A stretch of DNA of 64,000 nt from WTJO01 sp965660165 (GTDB lineage: Bacteria; Pseudomonadota; Alphaproteobacteria; Puniceispirillales; Puniceispirillaceae), in contig CBFHYU010000011.1 of NCBI GenBank assembly GCA_965660165.1, positions 1 to 64,000 of the forward strand, given 5' to 3'. Position 1 is the stretch's first letter; each line of letters begins with the position of its first letter. This document shows, piece by piece, positions 1 through 8,577 of this stretch. A program made the translations under genes and the position numbers. The notes under the pieces are model-generated. The model worked only from the letters and a program-made list of their open reading frames with translations, ran no database searches and had not been told where the DNA came from.

Positions 1-212
1 CGACAAGATTTCCTAGCGTTAATCAGAATGCCAAACACGGAAGATTAGTTATTACGGTTAATCTATAAATGCCCATACCCTACCTTTGGGGCAGAGATAG
101 TCTATGCGTATTAACCTTTTTGACAAAATCGGTTTTTCCTTGGGCGTTTGATAATACGTTTGGGGTGTTTTGCATATTGTGATAATAAAATACCAAAATA
201 GTCTACTTTATG
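1..212. other. Leading stretch with no confident gene
   Basis: I see no complete gene here. One forward frame is open from the window edge to a TAA at 66-68 and ends in residues LVITVNL, which could be the tail of a gene that begins before the window, but about 21 codons are too few to identify it. Bases 69-212 are AT-rich and lead into the fbpA promoter. I found no RNA gene and no strong terminator. Confidence 0.4.
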
Positions 213-244
213 TTGACTTTCTTTTTTTGGTGATTATTTATAAT
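213..244 (+). promoter_or_regulatory. Predicted sigma-70-type promoter of fbpA
   Basis: A TTGACT hexamer at 213-218 is followed after 20 bases by a perfect TATAAT at 239-244. The spacer is longer than the usual 16-18, so the -35 assignment is less certain than the -10. The -10 abuts an iron box, which is the arrangement expected for a repressible iron-uptake promoter. Confidence 0.55.
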
Positions 245-263
245 GAAAGTGATAATCATTCTC
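245..263 (+). promoter_or_regulatory. Fur-type / iron-responsive operator
   Basis: The 19 bases at 245-263 match the classical Fur box consensus (GATAATGATAATCATTATC) at 16 of 19 positions. Bases 250-264 also fit the TGA-N9-TCA form of the RirA-type iron box known in Alphaproteobacteria. The site starts right after the TATAAT, so a bound repressor would cover the transcription start. The regulator itself (Fur or RirA) cannot be decided from this window. Confidence 0.75.
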
Positions 264-331
264 AATACCAAGAGAGGCTGTTTGCCTGCCTCAGAGGCGT
301 TGGGATCATTCAAATAAAGGATTTGGCGAAT

Positions 332-1342
332 ATGGTAAGGCTGTTGTTGATATCTATCGTTTGGCTGGTAGTAACATCGGGGGCTAGCAGGGCTGAAACA
401 TTGGGAATTTATACCCATCGCCAGCCATTTTTAATTGAGCCTATCTTAAACGCATATACCGAAAAAACAGGGGTGCGCTTTCAAACTGTCTATGCCCCTA
501 AAGGGCTGGTTCAGCGATTGCAGGCCGAGGGCACAAGGACGCGTGCTGATTTGGTGCTAACAGTTGATATTAGCCGTATTGTTGAGCTGACTGACGCTGA
601 GTTACTTGCTCCGATTGGCTCGCAAAAGCTAAATGCTCAGGTGCCATCACATTTGCGAGATGCAGATGATACATGGACTGCGCTATCGTTGCGTGCCAGA
701 ATAATTGCTATTTCCAAAGAGCGTGTTGATGCAGGCGCTATCAAATCCATTGAAGAGCTGGCAACCCCTGCATGGAAAGGGCGTGTGTGTTCCCGCAAAG
801 GAAGCCATGTTTATAATCGGGCGATTCTGGCATCGCTGATTGCGCATCATGGCGCAAATGAGGCGAAGAAGTGGGCGGCTGGATTTGTGGATAATTTGGC
901 CAGAAAACCGCAAGGCAATGACAGGGCGCAAGCAAAGGCTATTTTCTCTGGTGAGTGTGATGTTGCGTTGATGAACAGCTATTATTACGGTCAGATGAAA
1001 TTTTCAGAAGATGAGCCAGAACAGAAATTATGGGCTGATGCGCTTGATATGACGTTCTTTAATCAAGAGGGGCGCGGTCAGCATGTAAATATCTCTGCTG
1101 CTGGTATTATCAAAGAATCTAAGCAAAAAGAGCTGGCACGCGATTTTTTGGAATGGGCAACCTCTGAAGAAGCGCAAGCGCTCTATGCGGCAATAAATTA
1201 TGAATATCCAGTAAATCCAAATGCGGCGATTAGTGATGAGCTGTTATCATGGGGAACATTCAAAATTGATCAATTGCCATTGAATGAGATTGCCAAACAT
1301 AGTCCAAAAGCCCAGATGATCATCCATGAGACAGGCTGGTAG
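332..1342 (+). CDS. fbpA: Ferric-iron ABC transporter, periplasmic binding protein (FbpA/FutA family)
   Basis: This is the periplasmic receptor that binds Fe(III) and passes it to an inner-membrane permease. I place the start at the ATG at 332 rather than at 170, because residues 1-21 then form a signal peptide (hydrophobic core, SRA-ET cleavage site), and the longer frame would run through the promoter and iron box. The mature protein opens with IYTHRQP, whose Tyr27 matches an iron ligand position in FutA/FbpA proteins. A tyrosine cluster at 217-219 (NSYYYG) is the family's iron-binding motif. The length, 336 aa, is normal. No permease or ATPase follows directly: an FbpB-type permease lies at 6890 and an FbpC-type ATPase at 44310. 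The iron box at 245-263 predicts repression by iron. Confidence 0.9.
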   Translation: MVRLLLISIVWLVVTSGASRAETLGIYTHRQPFLIEPILNAYTEKTGVRFQTVYAPKGLVQRLQAEGTRTRADLVLTVDISRIVELTDAELLAPIGSQKLNAQVPSHLRDADDTWTALSLRARIIAISKERVDAGAIKSIEELATPAWKGRVCSRKGSHVYNRAILASLIAHHGANEAKKWAAGFVDNLARKPQGNDRAQAKAIFSGECDVALMNSYYYGQMKFSEDEPEQKLWADALDMTFFNQEGRGQHVNISAAGIIKESKQKELARDFLEWATSEEAQALYAAINYEYPVNPNAAISDELLSWGTFKIDQLPLNEIAKHSPKAQMIIHETGW

Positions 1343-1452
1343 GCTACCCCTTCTATTTTGGGGGCAGATTATGTGCAATAAACTTGCCTGCGTGCGGCCA
1401 TTCTGCCTAATATTAGGGTGCTGAGATTTGGCATTCATAATAGTGAGGCAAA

Positions 1453-2259
1453 ATGGCCGTTAATGTTACGCCAGAAATGGTTGAAAAATTTGCCAAAGAT
1501 GGCGTGGTGCTGGTCACAGGACTATTTACCTCTCACCTTAACCTCATAGAAGAAGCGATTGAGCAAAATTTGGCTAATCCTGGTCCCTATGCGGCTGAAA
1601 ATGTGCGGCAAGGTGAGACAGGCAGGTTTTTTGATGATTATTGCAACTGGCAAGATATTGATGCCTTGCGAACGCTTATTTTTACCTCAGAGGTCGGGCA
1701 GGTTGCCGCCCAGCTTATGCAGTCCCAAACAGCACAGCTATTTCATGACCATATTTTGGTGAAAGAGGCTGGCACCTCCTCAGCGACCCCGTGGCATCAA
1801 GATAGCCCCTATTATTTTGTTGAGGGGATGCAGACAATTAGCTTTTGGACTGTGGTTGAGCCTGTTACAGATGCCACGTTGCGATGTGTGAAGGGCTCGC
1901 ATTTATGGCCAAAACCTGTAATGCCAAAGCGCTGGCTTTCAGACCAAAATTTCTATCCAGACGCAGATAATTATATTGATGTGCCTGACCCTGATAGGGA
2001 TGGGCTGGATATTGCCGAATGGCCGTTAATGCCAGGCGATGCGGTAGCCTTCAATTTCAAAATTCTGCATGGCGCACGGGGCAATCATAGCGCCAGCAGG
2101 CGGCGTGCCTTATCATTAAGGCTAGTTGGGGATGATGCTGTATATTGCACCAGACCTGGCAGAACCTCTCCACCTTTCCCAGAACATAATATGACAGCAG
2201 GTCAGAAATTGCGTACTGACTGGTTTCCGATAATTTATCCGCAGGAGCCATCAGCATGA
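1453..2259 (+). CDS. Phytanoyl-CoA dioxygenase (PhyH) family protein
   Basis: A 268-aa Fe(II)/2-oxoglutarate-dependent dioxygenase of the PhyH superfamily, which hydroxylates small organic substrates. The metal-binding facial triad is visible as His115-x-Asp117 (WHQD) and His206 (ILHGARG). An arginine in the RRR stretch at 216-218 is the likely 2-oxoglutarate ligand. The substrate cannot be read from sequence; bacterial relatives act on ectoine, phosphonates and many other compounds. It is the first gene of a tight block: its stop overlaps the MFS gene start by 4 bases (ATGA), and GMC and ABM genes follow. A role in degrading an imported metabolite is inferred from this context. The gap to fbpA is 110 bases, with no clear terminator. 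Confidence 0.85.
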   Translation: MAVNVTPEMVEKFAKDGVVLVTGLFTSHLNLIEEAIEQNLANPGPYAAENVRQGETGRFFDDYCNWQDIDALRTLIFTSEVGQVAAQLMQSQTAQLFHDHILVKEAGTSSATPWHQDSPYYFVEGMQTISFWTVVEPVTDATLRCVKGSHLWPKPVMPKRWLSDQNFYPDADNYIDVPDPDRDGLDIAEWPLMPGDAVAFNFKILHGARGNHSASRRRALSLRLVGDDAVYCTRPGRTSPPFPEHNMTAGQKLRTDWFPIIYPQEPSA

Positions 2260-3467
2260 TACACCAAACACGCCCGTTTCTCTCGCCTCTACAACACCGT
2301 TCAGTGCATGATATTTTTATCAATATCAGCCATTTTATCGACCATTTCATCATGCTTATTTTTGCCAAAGCGGCCTATGATGCGGGGCGGTCTTTTGGTG
2401 TGGGATATGATGAAATTATTAGCTATGGCACGCTTGGATTTGTGCTGTTTGGCGCTGTAGCACCAGTGGCCGCACGGCTAGCAGACAGCTTTTCACGTTC
2501 TTTATTGATGGTATTATTTCATTTTGGCGTGGGTATAGCCGCAATTATTACCGGCTTTGCACAAAGTTTAATTCAGCTTATGTGCGGGCTTGCGTTGATT
2601 GGCGTATTTGCCTCTATCTATCATCCTGTTGGTATCGCTATGCTTCTGAAAAACAGTAAAAATACTGGATTAAGGCTAGGCATAAATGGCGTATTTGGCA
2701 ATATGGGCGTTGCCTTTGCGCCTTTGGTGATGGGCATTGTGCTGATATTTGGTGACTGGCGTTGGGGGTTCTGGATGTGCGGTAGCCTATGTCTGGTTTA
2801 CGGGGTTATTTTTATGCTTAGCCTAACTGACGGGCTTGAATCACAACCCAAAAAGGCTGAGAAAATCGGGCAGGGATTTGCTGTAGGCTGGCAACGAGCA
2901 TTATTTGCCCTTGCACTGGTAACATCAGCAGGCGGTTTTGTGTTTGGCGCAATGACTTTTTTGGTGCCGCGCTATTTTGATATAGCAATGGGGGGCGTAA
3001 CAACATCTGTTGCATTGACAGGCTTGCTGGCATCTGTGGTTTATGCCGTTGCCTCATTTTCTCAGGTAGGGGTGGGCTGGCTGATTGACAGGGCGTCAGC
3101 CCGTAATGTGTTGTTGGTAATGGCAACAGGTCAGGTGTTATTTATTGCTCTTTCGGCTATGTTTACTGATTTAACGCTGTTTTTTGTGATGATGGCGGCA
3201 ATGTGTTTTGTATTTGGCCAAATTCCTATCACAGACGCCATTATGAGCCGCTATGTACCAGATTCATGGCGTGCGCGTGTGCTAAGTATAAAATTTCTGC
3301 TAAATCTTTCTATTGGGGCTAGTGTTTTGCCATTATGCGGTATTCTGTTGCAATCTGGCTTTCAGATGTATCATCTGTTCTTTTTGATTAGCATTGTGGC
3401 CGTGCTGATCTTGCTTGCAGCCATGATACTGCCATTACAAGCTGCGCTGTCACGCACAGAACACTAG
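2256..3467 (+). CDS. MFS transporter, fosmidomycin-resistance (Fsr)-like
   Basis: A 403-aa major facilitator protein with about 12 hydrophobic segments. A motif around residues 118-130 (FASIYHPVGIAML) resembles the conserved YHP element of Fsr-type efflux proteins, and a cytoplasmic RLADS motif lies between TM2 and TM3. The start ATG overlaps the PhyH stop by 4 bases, with a CAGGAG ribosome site upstream, so translation is probably coupled. Fsr relatives export drugs, but the position between a dioxygenase and a GMC oxidoreductase makes import or export of the pathway substrate equally plausible. Substrate unknown. Confidence 0.85.
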   Translation: MIHQTRPFLSPLQHRSVHDIFINISHFIDHFIMLIFAKAAYDAGRSFGVGYDEIISYGTLGFVLFGAVAPVAARLADSFSRSLLMVLFHFGVGIAAIITGFAQSLIQLMCGLALIGVFASIYHPVGIAMLLKNSKNTGLRLGINGVFGNMGVAFAPLVMGIVLIFGDWRWGFWMCGSLCLVYGVIFMLSLTDGLESQPKKAEKIGQGFAVGWQRALFALALVTSAGGFVFGAMTFLVPRYFDIAMGGVTTSVALTGLLASVVYAVASFSQVGVGWLIDRASARNVLLVMATGQVLFIALSAMFTDLTLFFVMMAAMCFVFGQIPITDAIMSRYVPDSWRARVLSIKFLLNLSIGASVLPLCGILLQSGFQMYHLFFLISIVAVLILLAAMILPLQAALSRTEH

Positions 3468-3472
3468 CTCAT

Positions 3473-5128
3473 ATGCAGAACAAACAGCCTATCAAGCCAG
3501 TTTTTGAAGCAGATTTCGTGATTGTCGGGGCAGGGTCTGCTGGGTGTGTGCTGGCAAACAGGCTTAGTGCTAACCCTGCTAATTCTGTGATTTTGATTGA
3601 GGCAGGCGGGGCAGATACGCACCCCTTTATCCATATGCCAGCAGGCTTTGTGCATTTGATGAATAATCCTGCGTTAAATTGGCTATTCACAAGCGAGCCT
3701 CAGCCTCATCTTGATGGGCGAGAAATGGCTATGCCACGCGGTAAGGTGATGGGCGGAACATCCTCTATCAATGGCATGTTATATGTCAGAGGGCAATCAG
3801 CAGATTATGATGGCTGGGCGCAAGCAGGCAATCTTGGTTGGTCATTTTCTGATATTCTGCCCTATTTCAAGAAATCTGTCCGCAACCAAATTGCGCCAGA
3901 ATTGCTGGATGCAGAACTTCACGGATTTGAAGGGGAGATGCAGATTAACGCACCTGCTACAAAATATGCAATTTTAGATAAGGTGCTAGAGGCTGCTGCT
4001 GAGCTGGGCTATCCATCTCCAACAGACTATAATGGACATCACCAAACAGGTTTTAATTACTTCCAGCTTACCCAAAAACACGGCAGACGACATTCAAGCT
4101 ATCAAGCCTTTATAGAGCCTATAAAACATCGAAATAACCTAAAAATTATTAAGAAAAAACAAGTCCTAAAACTGGGATTTTCAAGTGAAGATTCACGCAA
4201 GGTTAGCGGCGTGTTTATCTCATCTGGTGGGGGTCAAGACTTCATTGCAGCGCATCGTGAAGTGATCGTATCAGCAGGGGCGTTTGGCTCGCCTCAAATA
4301 TTGGAATTATCAGGTATTGGCGATGCAAAAAGATTGCAGAATTTAGGGATAGAGATAGTGGCCAATCTGCCCGCAGTGGGCGAACATCTTGCGGATCATT
4401 TTCTTACCCGACTAAGCTATAGGCTAACGGTAAATGATAGCCTTAACAGCCTTATTTCAGGCATTGGGTTAGGCAAAGAGCTTATTCGCTATGTCACATC
4501 TGGTACAGGTGCGCTTACCATGCCCGCTGGGATTGTTGGGGGATTTGTTGCTAGCCCCTATACGGAGCCAGATTATCCAGATATTCAGTATCATATCGCT
4601 CATGCCAGCTTTGCTAATCCAGCCAAGCGCATATTTGATAGATTTCCTGGCCTGTCTATCGGCCCCTGCCAGCTAAGACCGCATAGTAGGGGGCATGTGC
4701 ATATTGCCTCTGGAAATCCGTTTGATGCGCCAAAAATTCAGCCAAATTACCTTGCTGATGAACGTGATAGACAGGTTTTGCTAGCAGGTATTTCAATCGC
4801 AAGAAAGTTGATGCAGACCGATGTGATGGCGCCTATTATTGACTCAGAAGTGCGGCCAGGCGATGAGGTGTTGTCAGACGAAGAATTGATGGCGTTCATC
4901 AGAGAAACTGGCAATACAGTCTATCATCCTGTATCTACCTGCCGAATGGGGCCAGCAGATCAGAAGCATCATGTGGTGACACCTGATTTGAAGGTAAGGC
5001 AGGTTCGGAATCTGCGTGTGGCTGATGCGTCAATTATGCCATCTATTCCGTCAGGTAACACCCATGCACCAACCATGATGATAGCAGAAAAAGCAGCAGA
5101 TATGATTTTGGCTAGCCACCAGCTTTAA
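3473..5128 (+). CDS. GMC-family FAD-dependent alcohol oxidoreductase
   Basis: A 551-aa glucose-methanol-choline family flavoenzyme that oxidises an alcohol to an aldehyde or ketone. Visible features are the N-terminal dinucleotide fold (VIVGAGSAGCVLANRL, residues 16-31), GMC signature 1 (GKVMGGTSSINGMLYVRG, about 90-107), signature 2 (GAFGSPQILELSGIG), and the C-terminal active-site residues His485 (YHPVSTCRMG) and His531 (SGNTHAPTMM). Choline dehydrogenases usually carry Asn at the second position, so the His-His pair argues against simply naming it betA. It starts 5 bases after the MFS gene and is followed after 22 bases by the ABM gene, so the four genes look like one operon. No betaine aldehyde dehydrogenase is nearby. 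Confidence 0.88.
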   Translation: MQNKQPIKPVFEADFVIVGAGSAGCVLANRLSANPANSVILIEAGGADTHPFIHMPAGFVHLMNNPALNWLFTSEPQPHLDGREMAMPRGKVMGGTSSINGMLYVRGQSADYDGWAQAGNLGWSFSDILPYFKKSVRNQIAPELLDAELHGFEGEMQINAPATKYAILDKVLEAAAELGYPSPTDYNGHHQTGFNYFQLTQKHGRRHSSYQAFIEPIKHRNNLKIIKKKQVLKLGFSSEDSRKVSGVFISSGGGQDFIAAHREVIVSAGAFGSPQILELSGIGDAKRLQNLGIEIVANLPAVGEHLADHFLTRLSYRLTVNDSLNSLISGIGLGKELIRYVTSGTGALTMPAGIVGGFVASPYTEPDYPDIQYHIAHASFANPAKRIFDRFPGLSIGPCQLRPHSRGHVHIASGNPFDAPKIQPNYLADERDRQVLLAGISIARKLMQTDVMAPIIDSEVRPGDEVLSDEELMAFIRETGNTVYHPVSTCRMGPADQKHHVVTPDLKVRQVRNLRVADASIMPSIPSGNTHAPTMMIAEKAADMILASHQL

Positions 5129-5150
5129 TCGCTAATAAAGGAGCGCTAAG

Positions 5151-5459
5151 ATGTATGTAATTATTTTTGAAATGTGTCCGAAACAGGGTAAGACAGATGA
5201 TTATTTTGCATTGGCAGGCGAGTTAAAGCCTGTGCTTGAAAAACAGCCTGGCTTTATCGCTGTTGAAAGATTTCAGAGTTTGAATGATAGCGGAAAATAT
5301 CTGTCAATTTCATCATGGGAAAGTGAAGAGGCGATTAAAAACTGGCGCGAGAATATGGCGCACCAGCAAGCCCAGAATGAGGGCAAAGAGTCAATTTTTG
5401 CCCGCTACCGTATTCGAGTTGCTGAAATTGTGCGTGATTATGATTTTACCGCAGATTAA
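5151..5459 (+). CDS. Antibiotic biosynthesis monooxygenase (ABM)-domain protein
   Basis: A 102-aa single-domain protein of the dimeric alpha/beta-barrel ABM type: an opening beta strand (YVIIFEMCPKQGK), a helix, PGFIAVERF, a further strand SISSWESEEAIKNWR, and a terminal strand. Such proteins act as cofactor-free monooxygenases, haem-degrading proteins or accessory proteins, and the sequence does not decide between these. The haem-ligand pattern of IsdG/HmoB proteins is not obvious. A strong ribosome site (AAAGGAG) precedes the ATG. It is the last gene of the PhyH-MFS-GMC block. Its stop codon overlaps the stop of the convergent DUF2938 gene, so no terminator fits between them. Confidence 0.8.
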   Translation: MYVIIFEMCPKQGKTDDYFALAGELKPVLEKQPGFIAVERFQSLNDSGKYLSISSWESEEAIKNWRENMAHQQAQNEGKESIFARYRIRVAEIVRDYDFTAD

Positions 5460-5938
5460 GAGACCAGTTGAATACCAACAGCTATCCCTATCCCGAACAC
5501 AATATGGGTGAGAAGCGCAAGAACGCATATCTTGATCGGTGTGGGTGTATTTCGTGCCAGCATACCTTTTCCCATAAAGGGCAGGAACATAAACCATGGG
5601 ACTACAACACTTGCCACCCCAAAGATAAATCCATCAACAATAGATGCGGTGAGCAGGCCAGACTGTATCAGATACAGATAAATAACTGCATATCCGCAAC
5701 CAACCACATAGTGAAAGACCCACCCCAGAGCCAGCTCATGGGAATATGCAGGGGCATCATCAATATCTGCATGTATCAGCTTGGCTTTGGTCACAAGCTG
5801 ATATAGCCAGCGCCCAACCATATTCCATGCGGAAGGTGGATTGCCAGAAAGCGCATAAAAGATACGTTGCCAAACATCCATAAACAGACAGCCTGTAACA
5901 CCGCCCACAATTATCTGAAGCATGATTGTTTCCTGCAT
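5456..5938 (-). CDS. DUF2938 family membrane protein
   Basis: An integral membrane protein of about 160 aa with four to five hydrophobic segments. It matches the DUF2938 pattern: an MDVW motif near the N-terminus, NMVGRWLYQL, HELALGWVFHYVVG, and a conserved FLPFMGKGMLARNTP loop. The function of this family is unknown. The open frame extends to a TTG at 5956; I chose the ATG at 5938, which has a GGGGGA ribosome site 10 bases upstream. The ATG at 5923 is also possible. It lies head to head at its 3' end with the ABM gene (4-base overlap), and the SDR gene is 36 bases upstream on the same strand. Confidence 0.75.
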   Translation of the reverse strand: MQETIMLQIIVGGVTGCLFMDVWQRIFYALSGNPPSAWNMVGRWLYQLVTKAKLIHADIDDAPAYSHELALGWVFHYVVGCGYAVIYLYLIQSGLLTASIVDGFIFGVASVVVPWFMFLPFMGKGMLARNTPTPIKICVLALLTHIVFGIGIAVGIQLVS

Positions 5939-5974
5939 CTTGTCCATTTCCCCCAAAATTAACGCTATAATTCG

Positions 5975-6751
5975 CTACATATATTGGCCGCCGCCATCCA
6001 TATCTATCACTGTGCCAGAAAGATAGCCGACCCCCTCAGAACAACACATTGCTGCTAGCTTGGCAACCTCGTCAGCCTGTTTCAGACGGCCAAAGGGTAG
6101 GCGCGATGTATCAAGCATATCCTGCCATTTATCAGCATCCCCATATTTAGACAGGGCGCGTTTCTGATATAGGGTTTTCACCCTATCGGTTTCTGTTGCA
6201 GAGGGGTTAATGCCAAAAATTCTAACCTGATCTTGCTGTAATTCTGCGCCAAGAGATTGAGTGAATGCAATGAGCGCGGCATTTCCTGTTGACCCGCAAA
6301 TATAATCCGCCCGAAAGGCACGCCCTGCCATCCCTATAATGTTAACAATCGTGCCGCGTTTTCGGGTTTTCATCATCTGGCCATAAAGCTGGCAGAGATG
6401 GATATAGCCAAATACCTTCAGCTCCCAGCTTGCTCGCCAATCATCAAGGCTCATGTCAAACAGGCTACCGCCCTGAATTGCCCCTGCATTATTGACCAAA
6501 ATATCAATATCTGAATGTGCGTCAAAAAGCTGTCTTCTAGCAGCTTCATCTGTCAAATCTGCACAATATGTGATTGGGGGTGTGCCTGTCTGCTGTGTAA
6601 TCCTGTCTTGTGCTGCGTTAAGCCGCCCAGTATCTTGCGAGACCATGATTATGTCTGCGCCTGAGGCCGCAAACTGGCTAGCACACGCATACCCAATGCC
6701 GCGTGATGCCCCTGTTATCAAAGTTTTTTTATTCTTTAGGCCAAGTTCCAT
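5975..6751 (-). CDS. Short-chain dehydrogenase/reductase (SDR) family protein, atypical active site
   Basis: A 258-aa Rossmann-fold SDR of FabG-like length. The cofactor motif TGASRGIG (residues 14-21) and NNAG (88-91) are intact, and the C-terminal DMDGGGQYM is typical. The active site is unusual. Tyr150 is present, but the Lys four residues later is Ser (YICGS), and no Ser lies in the NIIG stretch where classical SDRs have NISS. I recall a subgroup of bacterial SDRs with the same Y-x-x-G pattern followed by GNAAL, so this is probably a real subfamily rather than decay. The frame is open to 6805, but ATG 6751 gives the normal N-terminus (MELGLKNKKTLITG). Substrate unknown. Confidence 0.85.
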   Translation of the reverse strand: MELGLKNKKTLITGASRGIGYACASQFAASGADIIMVSQDTGRLNAAQDRITQQTGTPPITYCADLTDEAARRQLFDAHSDIDILVNNAGAIQGGSLFDMSLDDWRASWELKVFGYIHLCQLYGQMMKTRKRGTIVNIIGMAGRAFRADYICGSTGNAALIAFTQSLGAELQQDQVRIFGINPSATETDRVKTLYQKRALSKYGDADKWQDMLDTSRLPFGRLKQADEVAKLAAMCCSEGVGYLSGTVIDMDGGGQYM

Positions 6752-6889
6752 GATACAGTCCCACACAATGAAATTAGCGGGCGGCCTGCAAACAAGGCAT
6801 GGCACAACGCCCTGTCTTAGGCTATAACCAAATCACGCCAAAGCCAAAAGGTTATTTGGTATTTCGATAACGCTCACTGTAACGACCCC

Positions 6890-8545
6890 ATGTTAGCTAA
6901 ACACCATAAGATAGATAGCGATACCCAGATGCTAGGCAGGTCTGTTGCGCGCAGCAAAATACTGCAAATAGGGATATTATGCCTGTTATTTGCGCTATTG
7001 GCCTCTCCTGTAATGTCTATTGTGATAGTTGCTTCAGGCAATACTAGCCAGCTATTTAATCATCTATTTCAGACTGTTCTGCCGCGCTATATCTTCAATA
7101 CCCTAATGTTGATGGTCGGGGTGGGGATTATCGCAGGTATTATTGGGGTGCTAACAGCGTGGCTTGTATGCAGATATAATTTTTGGGGGCACAGGATTTT
7201 TGATTTTCTGCTTGTGCTTCCTGCCGCTATTCCAGCCTATATCATCGCTTATGCCTATACTGATTTTTTAGAATATTCAGGGCCTGTTCAATCAGGCCTT
7301 CGGGCGATTTTTGGATGGCAAAATGCCCAACATTACTGGTTTTTTGAAATTAGGTCATTAGGCGGTGCGATGGTGATGATGGGGCTGGTGCTGTATCCTT
7401 ATGTCTATTTAATGGTGCGGACAGCGCTTAGGCACACATCTTCAGGCTTTTTTGAGGTCGGCATGTTATCAGGTAGGGGGGTATTTAGCTTGATTGCCTT
7501 GCCGCTAGTAAGGCCAGCGATTGTAGCAGGGCTTGCGGTAGTGCTGATGGAGGTAATTTCTGATTTTGGCACGGTGGATTATTTTGCGGTTGAAACGCTG
7601 ACATTGGGTATTTTCAATGTTTGGATTGGGATGGGCAGTATCGAGGCGGCCGCTCAGCTAGCATTATTAGCATTTTTCCTGATTGGCCTGTTATTATGCG
7701 CCGAATTGCTGGCAAGGCGCAGGGGCGGCGTGTCAAACGCATCTTCAGGGCGTCTAGGCGTGCCAGCTGTAACCCCATCTCCAATTATGAATATTATCTG
7801 CATGGTTATATGCGCGCTTCCGATAGGGTTTGGCTTTGTGTTGCCAGCCCTTATCTTGATAAGCCATATTTCGGCAGATGCGATTGATGCGCTTCATATC
7901 CCTTATGCAAAATTGATTTTTCATTCGTTGATGCTAGCATTTCTGGCGGCCTGTCTTGTGATGGCGGTTGGGTTTTTATTGTTGGCATTTTCGCGGCTTG
8001 GGCAGGGCAAGATAGCAAAAATTCTGTCTGGTATTTCAATTATGGGATATGCATTTCCAGGTACAATTTTGGCGATTGGGGTGCTGTTTGTTAGCGGAAT
8101 GCTAGATGATTTGTTTGATATTCTGTCGATTGATATATTTGTGACTGGCAGTCTGATAACCTTGCTATTTGGCCTGCTTGTTAGATTTCTTGCGGTTGGG
8201 TTTGGCTCATTAAACACAGCAATTGAAAAAATGCCGCCTTTTATGATGGAATCAGGCCAGATGCTAGGTCATAGCTTTGGCTCTATCTTGCGTCAGATTA
8301 TCTTGCCACAACTAAAACTGCCGTTACTGGTAGGCGCGATGCTGGTATTTGTGGATGTGATGAAAGAATTGCCGCTTACTTTACTGTTAAGGCCATTTGC
8401 ATTTGAAACCTTTGCCACTATTTCCTATGAATATGCCAAAGATGAGATGATCGAGGTTGCGGCATTACCAGCTTTGTTTATTATCATAGTAGGCGTTGTG
8501 CCTGTGTTTGTTGCAAATTACATGTTAAGAAGTGATAGAAAATAA
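6890..8545 (+). CDS. fbpB: Ferric-iron ABC transporter permease, two-domain FbpB type
   Basis: A 551-aa permease with two fused six-helix transport domains, the form used by FbpB/FutB/HitB Fe(III) importers. Each half carries an EAA-type loop that contacts the ATPase: residues around GMLSGRGVFSLIALPLVRPAI in the first half and GQMLGHSFGSILRQIILP in the second. Segments such as DFGTVDYF and DVMKELPLTLLLRP are typical of iron permeases. No ATPase or binding protein is adjacent. The FbpA at 332 and the FbpC-type ATPase at 44310 are the natural partners, though this pairing is inference. No clear iron box was found in the 84 bases upstream of the start. The gene diverges from the SDR gene. Confidence 0.88.
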   Translation: MLAKHHKIDSDTQMLGRSVARSKILQIGILCLLFALLASPVMSIVIVASGNTSQLFNHLFQTVLPRYIFNTLMLMVGVGIIAGIIGVLTAWLVCRYNFWGHRIFDFLLVLPAAIPAYIIAYAYTDFLEYSGPVQSGLRAIFGWQNAQHYWFFEIRSLGGAMVMMGLVLYPYVYLMVRTALRHTSSGFFEVGMLSGRGVFSLIALPLVRPAIVAGLAVVLMEVISDFGTVDYFAVETLTLGIFNVWIGMGSIEAAAQLALLAFFLIGLLLCAELLARRRGGVSNASSGRLGVPAVTPSPIMNIICMVICALPIGFGFVLPALILISHISADAIDALHIPYAKLIFHSLMLAFLAACLVMAVGFLLLAFSRLGQGKIAKILSGISIMGYAFPGTILAIGVLFVSGMLDDLFDILSIDIFVTGSLITLLFGLLVRFLAVGFGSLNTAIEKMPPFMMESGQMLGHSFGSILRQIILPQLKLPLLVGAMLVFVDVMKELPLTLLLRPFAFETFATISYEYAKDEMIEVAALPALFIIIVGVVPVFVANYMLRSDRK

Positions 8546-8577
8546 CCATCAATAAGCCAGCTTCAGGAGAGCAGAAC

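Noticed and set aside
3..68. Tail of an upstream gene at the window edge
   Set aside because: A 21-codon open end is too short to tell from chance, so it is mentioned only in the region note.
170..331. N-terminal extension of fbpA from an ATG-like start at 170
   Set aside because: It would translate through the -10 and iron box and hide the signal peptide that starts at ATG 332.
1347..1364. Possible terminator hairpin after fbpA (CCCC and GGGG arms)
   Set aside because: Only four to five paired bases and no T-tract.
3473..5128. Naming the GMC enzyme betA (choline dehydrogenase)
   Set aside because: The second active-site residue is His531 rather than Asn, and no betB, betI or choline transporter gene is nearby.
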